Position numbers and translations under genes: made by a program. Below, one piece after another: positions 35,195 to 44,673 of a stretch of 64,000 nucleotides of DNA. The notes beneath the pieces are model-generated. The model made no database searches, was not told the origin of the DNA, and worked only from the letters and a program-made list of their open reading frames with translations. The stretch spans positions 1 through 64,000 of the forward strand of contig JAFYGI010000047.1 of the NCBI GenBank assembly GCA_017543265.1. The letters run 5' to 3'. The DNA is from Bacillota bacterium (GTDB lineage Bacteria; Bacillota; Clostridia; Lachnospirales; CAG-274). The stretch's first letter is position 1. Every line of letters starts with the position of its first letter.

Positions 35195-36286
35195 ATGATC
35201 TCAAACCAAATACTGCAAAACACAATAGACGGACTTAAAAACATTACAAGGCGAGAACTCAGCGTTGTGGAGCGCGAGGGCAAGATAGTTGCGACCACCG
35301 AGGAGGAAATGGTCAATGCCACTATCGACAATCTTGGCATCTTTGTTGCCAGTCCCGCGGAAAATCAGCTTGTACAGGGCTATCAGTATTTCAAGGTCTT
35401 TGATAACGGGGCTACGGAATATATAGTCATGATAAAGGGCGAGGACGAGGAGACCTACCGTATCGGCAAGATAACGGCCTTCCAGATACAAAATCTGCTT
35501 GTGGCATACAAGGAAAGATACGACAGGGACAATTTTATCAAAAACCTGCTGCTTGACAATCTTTTGCTGGTAGATATTTATTCGCGTGCAAAGAAGCTTC
35601 GTATAGAAAACAATGTACGCCGTATAGTTTATCTTATAGAGACGGAGATAGACAAGGATCTTAATGTTGTTGAGATAGTACGAGGTATTTTCCCGACAAA
35701 GCAAAAGGACTTTGTTACCGCCGTTGACGAAAAGAGCATCATCCTTGTAAAGGAACTTAAAATGAAGGATACCCGCGAGGATATCGAAAATACGGCAAGG
35801 GCTATATACGATACACTTGTTGCGGAAACAATGAGCAATGTTTATATTGCAATAGGCACCGCCGTAATGGATCTTAAAAATGTGTCCGCATCTTACAAGG
35901 AAGCAAAGATGGCGCTTGAGGTAGGCAAAATATTCGAGGAGAGCCAGAATGTCGTAAATTACGAGCAGCTCGGTATAGGCCGCCTTATCTATCAGCTGCC
36001 GATACCGCTTTGCCGTATGTTCATAAACGAGGTGCTTCACGGTCTTTCCATGGATCAGTTTGATGATGAAACGCTTACGACCGTAAACAAGTTCTTTGAA
36101 TACAACCTTAACGTTTCCGAGACCTCGCGTCAGCTGTACATCCACAGAAATACGCTGGTTTACAGACTTGACAAGCTGCAGAAGATGACAGGCCTCGACC
36201 TCAGAAACTTTGACGATGCCATCATCTTCAAGGTTATGCTTATGGTAAGCAAGTACATGAACAATAAGGACAATTTTATATACTAA
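35195..36286 (+). CDS. CdaR/PucR-type transcriptional regulator
   Basis: This 363-residue protein ends in the PucR helix-turn-helix (NLNVSETSRQLYIHRNTLVYRLDKLQKMTGLDLRNFDDAI, in the last 60 residues). Before it lies the GGDEF-like middle domain typical of CdaR/PucR proteins (NVYIAIGTAVMDLKNVSASYKEAKMALEVG). The N-terminal sensor is helical with ATTEEEMVNATIDN. Such regulators respond to sugar diacids, purines or stress, but the signal cannot be told here. The position just before ftsE is seen in many Clostridia and suggests a link with division or envelope state. Start ATG 35195 follows AAGGAG; 16 extra upstream codons are possible but lack a site. Confidence 0.88.
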   Translation: MISNQILQNTIDGLKNITRRELSVVEREGKIVATTEEEMVNATIDNLGIFVASPAENQLVQGYQYFKVFDNGATEYIVMIKGEDEETYRIGKITAFQIQNLLVAYKERYDRDNFIKNLLLDNLLLVDIYSRAKKLRIENNVRRIVYLIETEIDKDLNVVEIVRGIFPTKQKDFVTAVDEKSIILVKELKMKDTREDIENTARAIYDTLVAETMSNVYIAIGTAVMDLKNVSASYKEAKMALEVGKIFEESQNVVNYEQLGIGRLIYQLPIPLCRMFINEVLHGLSMDQFDDETLTTVNKFFEYNLNVSETSRQLYIHRNTLVYRLDKLQKMTGLDLRNFDDAIIFKVMLMVSKYMNNKDNFIY

Positions 36287-36330
36287 AAAGCAAATGTCGG
36301 ATGTCTGTCTTGTTAAAAGGCAGGCATTTG

Positions 36331-36382
36331 ACATCTGTGAACAGTTTGCAAAATGCGATGTTTGCAGGCTGTTCAGAGATGT
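36331..36382 (+). promoter_or_regulatory. Long imperfect palindrome before ftsE
   Basis: A 22-base arm beginning ACATCTGTGAACAG pairs with an arm ending CTGTTCAGAGATGT across an 8-base loop, with one mismatch and two T-G pairs. No T-run follows, so it is not a simple terminator. It lies 45 bases before ftsE in the transcript and a second weaker hairpin precedes it (about 36303-36326). It may be an RNA structure, an attenuator or an operator. Confidence 0.55.
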
Positions 36383-36427
36383 TTGGCTATGGAAGTATTG
36401 GTTTTGCTTTATGAAAGGAAGATAAAA

Positions 36428-37114
36428 TTGATAACGATAGACAATGTTACAAAAATTTATGAAAATGGTGCTATCGGCGTCAAGGAAATGAATTTGCACA
36501 TCGAAAAGGGCGAGTTTGTCTTTGTTGTCGGCACATCGGGTTCGGGCAAGTCTACCTTTATGCGTATGCTTTTAAAAGAGGTGGACCCAACAACGGGCAG
36601 CATAATTGTTGACGGACAGGATATAACAACACTCAAACGCCGTGAGATACCGCTTTTCAGGCGCAAGATCGGTGTCGTGTTCCAGGATTTCAGGCTTTTG
36701 CCGTCAAAAACCGTGTATGAAAACGTTGCCTTTGCCATGCAGGTAGTGGAGGCACCGCCCAAGCTTATCAGACGTACCGTGCCGCAGGTGTTGAGCATGG
36801 TGGGCTTACATAAAAAGGCCAAGGCCTATCCCAATCAGCTTTCGGGCGGCGAGCAGCAGAGAGTTGCGCTTGCGCGTGCGATAATCAACAAACCGCCTAT
36901 TTTGCTTGCGGACGAGCCTACGGGTAATCTCGACCCCGATACCGCATGGGAGATAATGGAGCTTCTGGAGGATATCAATATGCGCGGTACGACCCTTGTT
37001 GTCGCGACCCACGCAAAGGATATCGTGGACAGGATGCAAAAACGTGTTGTAACTATCAAAAAGGGCGTTGTTCAGCGCGATGTACAGGAAGGCGGTTACA
37101 GCGATGAAATTTAG
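36428..37114 (+). CDS. ftsE: Cell division ATP-binding protein FtsE
   Basis: This 228-residue ABC-type ATPase works with FtsX to activate a cell-wall hydrolase during division or elongation. Walker A is GTSGSGKST, the signature is LSGGEQQRVALARA and Walker B is ILLADEPTGNLD. The length is exactly the usual 228 when TTG 36428 is used; that TTG is six bases from AAGGAAG. Longer reading to 36353 adds residues unlike the family. The gene overlaps ftsX by 11 bases, so they are translationally coupled. The M23 hydrolase downstream is the likely FtsEX target. Confidence 0.96.
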   Translation: MITIDNVTKIYENGAIGVKEMNLHIEKGEFVFVVGTSGSGKSTFMRMLLKEVDPTTGSIIVDGQDITTLKRREIPLFRRKIGVVFQDFRLLPSKTVYENVAFAMQVVEAPPKLIRRTVPQVLSMVGLHKKAKAYPNQLSGGEQQRVALARAIINKPPILLADEPTGNLDPDTAWEIMELLEDINMRGTTLVVATHAKDIVDRMQKRVVTIKKGVVQRDVQEGGYSDEI

Positions 37115-38255
37115 GACATTTCAGTTTCACCTGGAGCAGGGCATCAGGGGCCTTTTGAAAAACGGCATCATGTCCCTTGCATCCATAGGTATAGTTGGTG
37201 CCTGTATTTTTATTGTTATAATCTCGCTGTGTGTGGCGTTTAATATAGACTCTATTTTACAGCAGATAGAAAACAATATAGGTATAGAGATATTCTTCGG
37301 CAACGAGCCCACGGAGGAGCAGATAGCGGGGCTGGAGGAGGACATAAAGCAGCAGCCGCACGTTGTGGAGGTGACCTACAACTCATACGACGATGCGCTT
37401 GACCGCGCCAAGGAAAAGCTCAACATGGAGTCTCTGGAAAGCCTGCGTGACGATAATCCCCTGCCGCGTTCGTTCTATATCAGTCTTGACAGTATAAAGG
37501 CACAAAAAAGCTTTATAGAATACCTTGAAGGCCTGCAGATATCGTTTGAGCAGAAATTCCTTGCCGAAAAGCAGGCTGCCGACGAGCAGGCGGCAAAGGA
37601 AGCCGCACAGGAGGCGGAAAAAGAGGCTGCGACACAGACCACCGAGGCGGTACAGGCCGAAACGGCGGCAGAGGGCGCAACGGCAGCGGTGCAGGCCGAC
37701 ATTTCCGTTGAAAAGGCATCGGAGCAGGTGCAGGAAGTAACTACGCAGGATGTAAATGCGGGTCTGAGCATCGGTGACAGCGGCTATACCTTCCGCGGCA
37801 TAGAAAAAATAATGCACGCCCAGGGTGCAACAAGCACGCTTGCGGCGCTTGATACGGTGGTGCGTATAGTAAGCCTTATCCTTGTGATACTGCTTTGCGT
37901 GGTATCCGTCGGTATTATTATGAACACGATAAAGCTGACTGTGTTTATCAGGAAAAACGAGATAAGCATAATGAAATATGTCGGTGCGACAGACTGGTTC
38001 ATACGCTGGCCGTTTATTATAGAGGGTCTTCTTATCGGTATTATCGGTGCGGCTCTGCCGTGTATCATATCGTGGTACAGCTACGACAAAATGGTGGATG
38101 TCATATATGACAAGGCACCTATAGTAAAAACCTTGTTCAGGTTTGTTGCGGGCGGCGATATTTTTGCCGCTGTAGTGCCCATCTGTCTTTTGATAGGTGC
38201 TATGCTTGGCGTTTTGGGCAGTGCCAACGCCATAAGAAAATATCTTAATGTGTAA
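37104..38255 (+). CDS. ftsX: Cell division protein FtsX with low-complexity insert
   Basis: This membrane partner of FtsE has 383 residues, against about 300 normally. One membrane segment lies near residues 25-45 and three near the C-terminus ([59 protein letters not shown]). The extracellular domain ([22 protein letters not shown]...) holds an extra 65-70 residues at about 153-220 made mainly of Ala, Glu, Gln and Thr. This domain normally binds the wall hydrolase or its adaptor, so the insert may serve as a spacer. Start ATG 37104 inside ftsE follows AGGAAGG. Confidence 0.93.
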   Translation: MKFRTFQFHLEQGIRGLLKNGIMSLASIGIVGACIFIVIISLCVAFNIDSILQQIENNIGIEIFFGNEPTEEQIAGLEEDIKQQPHVVEVTYNSYDDALDRAKEKLNMESLESLRDDNPLPRSFYISLDSIKAQKSFIEYLEGLQISFEQKFLAEKQAADEQAAKEAAQEAEKEAATQTTEAVQAETAAEGATAAVQADISVEKASEQVQEVTTQDVNAGLSIGDSGYTFRGIEKIMHAQGATSTLAALDTVVRIVSLILVILLCVVSVGIIMNTIKLTVFIRKNEISIMKYVGATDWFIRWPFIIEGLLIGIIGAALPCIISWYSYDKMVDVIYDKAPIVKTLFRFVAGGDIFAAVVPICLLIGAMLGVLGSANAIRKYLNV

Positions 38256-38275
38256 ATGTGAAAGGGAGTAATTTC

Positions 38276-39487
38276 TTGAACAGGAAAATATTGTCCTATG
38301 CGGCGATCATGGCGGTCACTGCGGCTTTTGTCGTTGACCCTGCGGGCGCGGAGACGATAAGCGAGCTGCAAAATCAAAGAAACGGCATAAGAAGCCAGAT
38401 AAGCGATGCGCAGTCCAGGCTTAACAGCACGCTCAGCCGTAAGGAGGATACTCAAAGTGAGATAAGACAGCTTGACAGCGAGCTTGCCGATGTGCAGGCG
38501 GAGCTTGACAGGCTTATAAAGGAATATACCGAAACGCTGGCGCGTCTTGACCTTACGCAGGAAGAGCTTGAAAAAGCGACCGAGCAAAAGCAACAGCAGT
38601 ACGAAACGCTCAAACAGCGTGTGCGCGTAATGTATGAAAACGGCACGGCGGGTTATCTGGAGACCATACTCAGCGCCGAAAATATGTCGGACTTTTTGCA
38701 GCGCATGGAGTATACCAACCGTATAATGGACTATGACAAGCATCTGCTGGAAAGCTTTTCGCAGATGGAAACGCTTATTTCCGACAGCGTTACAAGGATA
38801 GAGCAGGATAAGGCAAGGCTTGAGGTACTGCAAAAGGAGCAGGAAGAGGAGCAGGAGCTTTTAAACGACAAAATTGCGCAGAAAAATGAGCTTGTTAAGG
38901 AGCTTGACAGCGATGCCGAGACCTACAAGGCGCAAATTTCGGAGCTGGAGAGCCAGGATGCGGATATCCAGGCGATGATAAAGAAAAAGCAGGCTGCGGC
39001 GGCAGCGCAGTCGTCACGCAGCAGGGGTGCATCCCGCTCGGGCGGCTACAGCAGCTATCAGCCCAGCAATGTGGTATACGCCTCAAACGGCGCAAACTTT
39101 ATGTACCCCGTGCCCGCATATTCGGGCTATAAGCCCAATTCGGGCTACGGCTACCGTTCAAGCCCCATAAGCGGCGGTTCGGAGTTCCATACGGGTCTCG
39201 ACCTTAAGGCAACGCTCAATACCGATGTTGTTGCGGCCGAAAGCGGCACCGTTATTTATGCGGGCTGGCGCGGCGGCTACGGCAACTGCGTTATTATAGA
39301 CCACGGCGGCGGGATAAGTACGCTTTATGCGCATAATAACGTGCTTTGCGTTACAAACGGCCAGAGCGTCTCAAAGGGCCAGGTAATTTCAAAGGCGGGT
39401 ACAACGGGCTATTCCACGGGTGTACATCTGCATTTTGAGGTGCGTATAAACGGTGCGCATACCAACCCGACACCTTATATATATTGA
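38276..39487 (+). CDS. Secreted M23 peptidoglycan endopeptidase with coiled coil (EnvC/PcsB type)
   Basis: This 403-residue protein cuts peptidoglycan peptide bridges. It starts with a signal peptide (to about AGAE, residue 25), then a long coiled coil of two segments (about residues 28-110 and 150-245), a Ser/Gly-rich linker and a C-terminal M23 LytM domain with zinc motifs HTGLD and HLHFE, both intact. The layout equals EnvC and PcsB, whose coiled coils interact with FtsX. Its gene follows ftsX by 20 bases, which supports the same control. The start is TTG 38276 after AAGGGAG. Confidence 0.93.
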   Translation: MNRKILSYAAIMAVTAAFVVDPAGAETISELQNQRNGIRSQISDAQSRLNSTLSRKEDTQSEIRQLDSELADVQAELDRLIKEYTETLARLDLTQEELEKATEQKQQQYETLKQRVRVMYENGTAGYLETILSAENMSDFLQRMEYTNRIMDYDKHLLESFSQMETLISDSVTRIEQDKARLEVLQKEQEEEQELLNDKIAQKNELVKELDSDAETYKAQISELESQDADIQAMIKKKQAAAAAQSSRSRGASRSGGYSSYQPSNVVYASNGANFMYPVPAYSGYKPNSGYGYRSSPISGGSEFHTGLDLKATLNTDVVAAESGTVIYAGWRGGYGNCVIIDHGGGISTLYAHNNVLCVTNGQSVSKGQVISKAGTTGYSTGVHLHFEVRINGAHTNPTPYIY

Positions 39488-39540
39488 CGATAAAAGGCTC
39501 GATAAAAAGTTTTTGAAATACTGCAAAAAGGAGAATGAAA

Positions 39541-40008
39541 ATGAAGCTTCCGATAGCAAACGGCGAATGTCCGTACTGCCACAAAAAAATACCTATGTAT
39601 AACGAGCGTGAGTATAAATACGGCTCGCCAATAGTGCATTGCGCGGGCTGCGGGGAAAAGTATCTTGATACGCGCTATCATGAGCTGGCGTGTGAGGGTA
39701 TGCCGCAGTCGGAGCTTAATACAAGGCGTTATAAGCTGTTTGCGCTTATATGTCTCGGGATAAGTGTGGTTTTTGGCGCGGGCTGCTGGTTTTATTTAAA
39801 AATGACGGGCAGACTTGTGCTTGAATTGGCCTTTATCGCGCCTATCTCGGCGATAGCCGCGCTGTTTAACCTTATAGAGTATATAAGGGTCAAAACGGGT
39901 GCAAAGCAGAAACGTCTGGAGGCATATATGCGTGAATCGTCGGAGAGACTGCGTGACAGCGTTTATGCGGCGGAGCTGGAAGAAAACGGATATAATGTCC
40001 CGAAATAG
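39541..40008 (+). CDS. Zinc-ribbon membrane protein, function unknown
   Basis: This 155-residue protein begins with a cytoplasmic zinc ribbon (CPYCHKK and CAGCGEKY, two CxxC knuckles at about residues 10 and 35) and then has two membrane segments (about 68-86 and 95-112), followed by a charged helix. It has no enzyme motif. It starts seven bases after AAGGAG at 39541; the ATG at 39535 is too close to that site. It is the last gene of the ftsE-ftsX-M23 run and ends at a strong terminator. Confidence 0.75.
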   Translation: MKLPIANGECPYCHKKIPMYNEREYKYGSPIVHCAGCGEKYLDTRYHELACEGMPQSELNTRRYKLFALICLGISVVFGAGCWFYLKMTGRLVLELAFIAPISAIAALFNLIEYIRVKTGAKQKRLEAYMRESSERLRDSVYAAELEENGYNVPK

Positions 40009-40016
40009 AAACTTAT

Positions 40017-40046
40017 GCGGGGAGCGTGCAGACTCCCCGCTTTTTT
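40017..40046 (+). terminator. Rho-independent terminator at the end of the ftsEX operon
   Basis: An 8-base-pair stem (GCGGGGAG with CTCCCCGC) with an eight-base loop is followed by six Ts, nine bases past the stop. Confidence 0.9.
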
Positions 40047-40071
40047 AGTGTAAACTAAAGCTTTAAACATA

Positions 40072-40100
40072 TTGATTTTTGCGTTTGGATATGCTATAAT
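40072..40100 (+). promoter_or_regulatory. SigA promoter for the beta-propeller gene
   Basis: TTGATT at 40072 and TATAAT at 40095 are separated by 17 bases, 55 bases before the start codon. Confidence 0.75.
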
Positions 40101-40154
40101 GCAGACAGCAGGAAACCATATTTTGTAAAACACTAATTATCGGGAAGAAACGCT

Positions 40155-42347
40155 ATGAAAAACAAAATCATTTTAAACATAATCCTCGTTTACTTTATCG
40201 TGGTCAGCATAGTGCTTGTACTGCAGCTGTATTCGGGAAGTGAAGATAAAGATATGCCCATTACGGAAACGGTAAAGCTGGTGGACAAGCTCAACAACTC
40301 CGTTGTGCTGTGTGCGGACAGCCCCGTGATGCTGGTAAACAAACGTCAGGTAATAATGGGAGATCAGACACCGTTTAAGGACAAGGGCAGCTGTTATGTG
40401 CCGCTGGGCTTTTTTGAGACAGCATACGGTGCGGCGGTAGAGGACGATTTTGACAAAAAGCAGGCCACACTGCGTCTGGATAATACGGCGGTGGTGTTTA
40501 CCGCGGCGGAGGCAAGGGTCATAAGCAACTCCAACGAAAAGAGTATACCCCTCGAATCGCCTGTTATTTACCGCAATACCTATGCTTATATCCCGGTGGA
40601 GGCCTTTTGTGATATATTCGACAAGGAAATATTCGATTTTGACGGCAAAATGCTTATTATCAGTCCCAAGTCGGAAAACGTGGCCTTTGACCCCGCGCTG
40701 GAGTCGGAAATGCTGGAGGATATAGAGCAGCAGGTCAATAATCTGCCGCTTGTTATGAGTGAGAGCAATCTGCGCAAGCTTATCGGCGCAAAGTCGGCTA
40801 TTTTCGGCATCGGCGGTGAGCACAGCGTAACGCAGACAAGCGCAGGCAAGGCGGAAAGGCCTGTTATAAGCAATTCTCAAAGCGACAGGATCGCAGTTGC
40901 GGACGACCACGTTTACGCTGTGTGCGGCGGAAAACTCCTTGTTTCGGACGGAAGCGTTATAAAGGAGGCCGAGCTGCCTTACGGCTTTTCGGCGGATTTT
41001 GTTACCGTGTACGACGGCAGGCTGTTTGTGGCGGGACAGGGCGAAAATGCCATAATGCCCGTAACGGAAATGACCTTTGACGAAAACGATGCGGAGCAGA
41101 CGCGCACACAGAGCAGCGTCGTTGCCAAGGGGACGAAGTTTTGCCTGCTTTACTGCGATCTGGAGGACAAAATGCAGCCGCGGGTAAGACGCTGGTTCTA
41201 TGCCGACGGTGAGGCGGTGCAAAAGCAGCTTTTTGAAAACTCTCTTTCCATAACGGTCAAAAAGAGCGTGTCGGAGCTTTTAAACGGTGATGTTTACAGT
41301 GCGCCCGAATACTGCGACCTTAACAAAACAACGGCCTTTGGGTTTGACGAGATAAAGTATATGACGCAGATGCTTGACAGCGCGTATACGGTGATATACA
41401 GGTTCGACCTTGCGGATGTGTCCAAAAAGGCCGATGCCGATGCCTTTCTCGGTGTGGGCGATGATATAACGCTTGCGCAGAACTCGGCTGTGTTTTATGC
41501 ACAGGGCACTATGCCATCGGAAAACGGCGTTGTTGTCAATAAGGTGACGGACCTTTACAAGATAAATCTTATAAACGGTGCCTATGCGCACGAAAAGCTT
41601 AACGGCGTGCTGCTTGCGCTTAACCGCATAAAGGAGTACGGCGGTTATGCCGCACTTGCGGAAAACAGCGGCCGCAGCATACTTTATACGCTGAGCGACA
41701 GCCTTTCTGCCGATAACAAGCTCGATCTGTCGGTGCAGGGGCTTGTAAATGCCAGCTGTGAGGGCGGCAGCGTATATCTTACGGATGCATCCAAGGGAAA
41801 TATGCTTATTGCGACACTTTCGCAGGTGTATGAGGAGGACGAAAGCAGCGAAGAGCCGCGCACCGTTATTTCCGCACAAGAAAAGGGCGTTATAGCGCTG
41901 GACGGTGTGGAGTATATAAGACCCTATGAAACAACGGCAGTAGGTCTCGGCAAAAACAAAGAGCTTGACAATGCCGAAATAAGTATGTGGGCATTAAAGG
42001 ACAGCGCGGTAAAGACCGCCGCCGACAGCATTGGCGAGGCGGGCAGCAGTATCAGCCCCGTCCGCACCAAAAATATCGCAGACGGCGAAATGCTCTTTGA
42101 CCTCAGCCTTTTTGTAAAGGAAAATGACGTGCCCGCGGAAAAATACAACGGAGTATATATCTACAACGTAAGCGAAAACAATACCCCCGTATTTAAGGGC
42201 AGGATAACGCATAATGACGAGGGCAGGACAGATGTGACCATAACCGATGCGGCATACCTTAACGAAAGGTATTTTACGCTTTCGGAAAATAAATTTGCTG
42301 TAAATGCGGATGATGCCGAAATGACACGCATAGCATCATATCCGTAA
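40155..42347 (+). CDS. Secreted beta-propeller protein with copper amine oxidase N-like domain
   Basis: This 730-residue protein has an N-terminal signal anchor (residues 5-25), a copper amine oxidase N-terminal type domain (SPVMLVNKRQVIMGDQTPF... YVPLGFFETAYGAAVEDD, residues about 55-180) and a large C-terminal region that matches the secreted beta-propeller family distantly related to WD40 repeats (SQSDRIAVADDHVYAVCGGKLLVSDGS..., residues about 245-720). Copper is not needed by this domain; it acts as a wall-binding or packing module in Clostridia. No enzyme motif is seen. It has its own promoter and terminator. Function unknown. Confidence 0.8.
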   Translation: MKNKIILNIILVYFIVVSIVLVLQLYSGSEDKDMPITETVKLVDKLNNSVVLCADSPVMLVNKRQVIMGDQTPFKDKGSCYVPLGFFETAYGAAVEDDFDKKQATLRLDNTAVVFTAAEARVISNSNEKSIPLESPVIYRNTYAYIPVEAFCDIFDKEIFDFDGKMLIISPKSENVAFDPALESEMLEDIEQQVNNLPLVMSESNLRKLIGAKSAIFGIGGEHSVTQTSAGKAERPVISNSQSDRIAVADDHVYAVCGGKLLVSDGSVIKEAELPYGFSADFVTVYDGRLFVAGQGENAIMPVTEMTFDENDAEQTRTQSSVVAKGTKFCLLYCDLEDKMQPRVRRWFYADGEAVQKQLFENSLSITVKKSVSELLNGDVYSAPEYCDLNKTTAFGFDEIKYMTQMLDSAYTVIYRFDLADVSKKADADAFLGVGDDITLAQNSAVFYAQGTMPSENGVVVNKVTDLYKINLINGAYAHEKLNGVLLALNRIKEYGGYAALAENSGRSILYTLSDSLSADNKLDLSVQGLVNASCEGGSVYLTDASKGNMLIATLSQVYEEDESSEEPRTVISAQEKGVIALDGVEYIRPYETTAVGLGKNKELDNAEISMWALKDSAVKTAADSIGEAGSSISPVRTKNIADGEMLFDLSLFVKENDVPAEKYNGVYIYNVSENNTPVFKGRITHNDEGRTDVTITDAAYLNERYFTLSENKFAVNADDAEMTRIASYP

Positions 42348-42359
42348 ACGGCGGACTGT

Positions 42360-42395
42360 ACGGGCGGGAGCGCGGCTTTCGCCCGTGATTTTTTT
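42360..42395 (+). terminator. Rho-independent terminator after the beta-propeller gene
   Basis: ACGGGCG (42360) pairs with CGCCCGT (42380) across a 13-base loop and is followed by GA and seven Ts. Confidence 0.8.
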
Positions 42396-42410
42396 GATGA
42401 AAACAAAATA

Positions 42411-42439
42411 TTGACAACCGTTTTGTGATATGGTACAAT
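42411..42439 (+). promoter_or_regulatory. SigA promoter for tRNA-Arg
   Basis: TTGACA at 42411 and TACAAT at 42434 are separated by 17 bases, 12 bases before the tRNA starts. Confidence 0.85.
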
Positions 42440-42450
42440 ATTTTAGTCGG

Positions 42451-42522
42451 GCACCCATAGTTAAACGGATATAACAAACCCCTCCTAAGGGTTAGTTGTG
42501 GGTTCGATTCCCGCTGGGTGTA
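42451..42522 (+). tRNA. tRNA-Arg, anticodon CCU
   Basis: The sequence folds into a cloverleaf. The acceptor stem is GCACCCA with TGGGTGT (one G-T end pair) plus discriminator A. The D stem is GTTA/TAAC. The anticodon stem AACCC/GGGTT closes the loop CTCCTAA with anticodon CCT at 42484-42486, reading AGG arginine codons. The T stem GTGGG/CCCGC closes TTCGATT. CCA is not encoded. A hairpin terminator follows, so it is a single-gene transcript. Confidence 0.96.
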
Positions 42523-42527
42523 TTTGG

Positions 42528-42554
42528 CCGTCACTTATTGTGGCGGTTTTTTTT
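42528..42554 (+). terminator. Rho-independent terminator after tRNA-Arg
   Basis: A 7-base-pair stem (CCGTCAC with GTGGCGG, one G-T pair) has a five-base loop and eight Ts, six bases after the tRNA. Confidence 0.85.
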
Positions 42555-42653
42555 GTGGAAATTTCGAAAAAGGTATGGAAAAAATTTTTAATTTATGTTA
42601 AAATAAATCAATAATATGTGTTGATTTTATTTTATATAAAGGGAGGGCTATTT

Positions 42654-43013
42654 ATGTCTGCTGAAATAAAGACGGAACTGGGCAATATCACCTTGACGGA
42701 GACTGTTATTGCGCGTATTGCGGGGCTTGCCGCAACGGAATGCTACGGTGTTATAGGCATGGCCGCTAAAAGCGTAAAAGACGGTATTGTAATGCTGCTT
42801 AAAAAGGACAGCCTTACGCGCGGAGTCATCGTGCGTGTGACGGAAAATGTCATCTCCGTCGATCTGCACGTTATTATGGAATACGGTATCAATATACCCG
42901 CAATTTCCGAGACGATATCATCGACCGTCAAGTATAAGGTGCAGGAATTTACGGGCTTTGATGTGGATGTTGTAAATATTTATGTGGAAGGCATCCGTGT
43001 GGATGATAAATAA
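42654..43013 (+). CDS. Asp23/Gls24 family protein
   Basis: This 119-residue protein is of the Asp23/Gls24 family: IKTELGNITLTETVIARIAGLAATE at the start, then DLHVIMEYGINIPAISETI and a C-terminal VDVVNIYVEGIRV. In Firmicutes, the homologue before fakA (YloU) is an envelope-linked protein of unclear function. A GGGAGGG site precedes ATG 42654; an in-frame ATG at 42618 lacks a site. fakA follows after 19 bases, the conserved pairing. Confidence 0.92.
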   Translation: MSAEIKTELGNITLTETVIARIAGLAATECYGVIGMAAKSVKDGIVMLLKKDSLTRGVIVRVTENVISVDLHVIMEYGINIPAISETISSTVKYKVQEFTGFDVDVVNIYVEGIRVDDK

Positions 43014-43032
43014 AAGTTCGGAGGATATCAAC

Positions 43033-44658
43033 TTGAATTATATAAAAATTGACGGATATATGCTGCGCCGCTTTGTAATAAACGGGGCAAATAAGCTTTC
43101 AAAAAACAGAGAATACGTTAATTCGCTGAATGTCTTTCCGGTGCCTGACGGCGATACGGGTACAAATATGTCCATGACGGCTGCCGCTGCGGCCGCAGAG
43201 GCGGAAAAGCTCAATTCTCCCAATTTTTCGGAGGTAGCGCAGGCTGTTGCCAAGGGTGCGTTAAAGGGCGCAAGAGGAAACTCGGGCGTTATCCTTTCGC
43301 AGATATACCGCGGTATTTTCAAGGCTGCGGAGGGCAAGGCCGTGATAACCGTGCCCGAGCTTGCGGACTGCTTTATGGGCGCTATGGAGACCGCATATAA
43401 GGCGGTTATGAAGCCCAAGGAGGGTACTATACTCACCATTATAAAGGCACTTGCGGAAAAGTCGGCAGAGGTGGTGTTTGACAATGATGATGCCACTATA
43501 GAGCTTATTTTCAGCGAAATGATAGCCTACGCAAACGAAATGCTTGACAAGACAACGGATATGCTGCCGCAGTTAAAGCAGGCGGGCGTTGTTGATGCGG
43601 GCGGACGCGGCCTTTTGTACATAATAGAGGGCGGCTTTGAAAATCTGGGCGTGGACAGCGGCCTTGAAGGCGCGGACGGTACCGTAAAGCCCGTACAGAC
43701 GGCGGCACAGGCAAATGCGGATATAAAATTCGGCTACTGCACGGAGTTTTTTGTAAATGCCGAAAACGGCAGGACAAGCAACAAAGCGGAGCTTGTGGAG
43801 TTTCTGGAGGAAATAGGCGACAGCATTGTTGCCGTAGAGACCGAGGACCTTATAAAGGTCCATGTACACACCAACCATCCGGGCAAGGTGCTTGAACGTG
43901 CGCTTAAAATAGGTGCGCTCGAGAATATAAAAATAGAAAATATGCGCCTGCAGCATACCAATCTTATCAGCTTTTCGGAGCAGCTTAAGCCCGAAAAATA
44001 CGGCTTTGCGGCTGTGGCGATGGGTGACGGCATAGGCGATATATTCAAGGAATTCGGCGTTAATACGATAATAAAGGGCGGCAATACCATGAATCCCAGC
44101 ACGGAGGAGATACTTAATGCCGTGGAGCGCGTAAATGCGCAGACCGTTTTTGTACTGCCGAACAACAAAAATATAATAATGGCCGCAGAGCAGGCCGCAC
44201 GCATTTGCGAAAGCAAAAAGGTCATTGTTATCAAGACCACCTCGATACCCAAGGGCATCGGTGCCATGGTGGGCTTTATAAACGATAATTCAGCCGAGGA
44301 GAACGAGGCGGCAATGACGGAAAATATGGACGGCGTTATCGGCGGTCAGATAACCTTTGCCGTAAAGGACACCGTCATAGACGACAAGGTGATAAACGAG
44401 GGCGACTATTTAAGTCTGGTCGAGGATAAGCTTACGGGAGTATCAAAGAACCTTGACGAGGCGCTGGAGGCACTTGCGGACGATATGATATCGCGCAATG
44501 AGGACACCTCGCTTGTGTGCCTTTACTACGGCGCAGATGTGACGGAGGAGGCCGCACAGGCCAATCTGGACAAACTAAGTGAAAAGTACCCCGATGTGGA
44601 GTTTGAATGCCGCAGCGGTGGACAGCCGCTTTATTATTATATAGTTTCGGCCGAGTAA
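43033..44658 (+). CDS. fakA: DAK2/DegV-type fatty acid kinase FakA-like protein
   Basis: This 541-residue protein has an N-terminal DhaL/DAK2 ATP-binding domain (FPVPDGDTGTNMSMT, ARGNSGVILSQIYRG; the first supplies Asp ligands for Mg-ATP), a middle domain, and a C-terminal DegV-like domain. FakA phosphorylates fatty acids held by FakB proteins to feed phospholipid synthesis. No fakB is in view. The start is TTG 43033, seven bases after GGAGGAT; the family N-terminus (YIKIDGYMLRRFVINGANKL) begins right there. recG follows after 15 bases, the typical order. Confidence 0.93.
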   Translation: MNYIKIDGYMLRRFVINGANKLSKNREYVNSLNVFPVPDGDTGTNMSMTAAAAAAEAEKLNSPNFSEVAQAVAKGALKGARGNSGVILSQIYRGIFKAAEGKAVITVPELADCFMGAMETAYKAVMKPKEGTILTIIKALAEKSAEVVFDNDDATIELIFSEMIAYANEMLDKTTDMLPQLKQAGVVDAGGRGLLYIIEGGFENLGVDSGLEGADGTVKPVQTAAQANADIKFGYCTEFFVNAENGRTSNKAELVEFLEEIGDSIVAVETEDLIKVHVHTNHPGKVLERALKIGALENIKIENMRLQHTNLISFSEQLKPEKYGFAAVAMGDGIGDIFKEFGVNTIIKGGNTMNPSTEEILNAVERVNAQTVFVLPNNKNIIMAAEQAARICESKKVIVIKTTSIPKGIGAMVGFINDNSAEENEAAMTENMDGVIGGQITFAVKDTVIDDKVINEGDYLSLVEDKLTGVSKNLDEALEALADDMISRNEDTSLVCLYYGADVTEEAAQANLDKLSEKYPDVEFECRSGGQPLYYYIVSAE

Positions 44659-44673
44659 AGAGGGTTTTTAAAT

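Noticed and set aside
35201-36499. Long open frame (432 codons) on the minus strand over the CdaR-type gene
   Set aside because: It mirrors a clear regulator gene with a family helix-turn-helix on the plus strand, has odd composition rich in Tyr, His and Lys, and no ribosome site.
42274-42534. Minus-strand frame over the tRNA-Arg gene
   Set aside because: The plus-strand cloverleaf with promoter and terminator fully explains this stretch.
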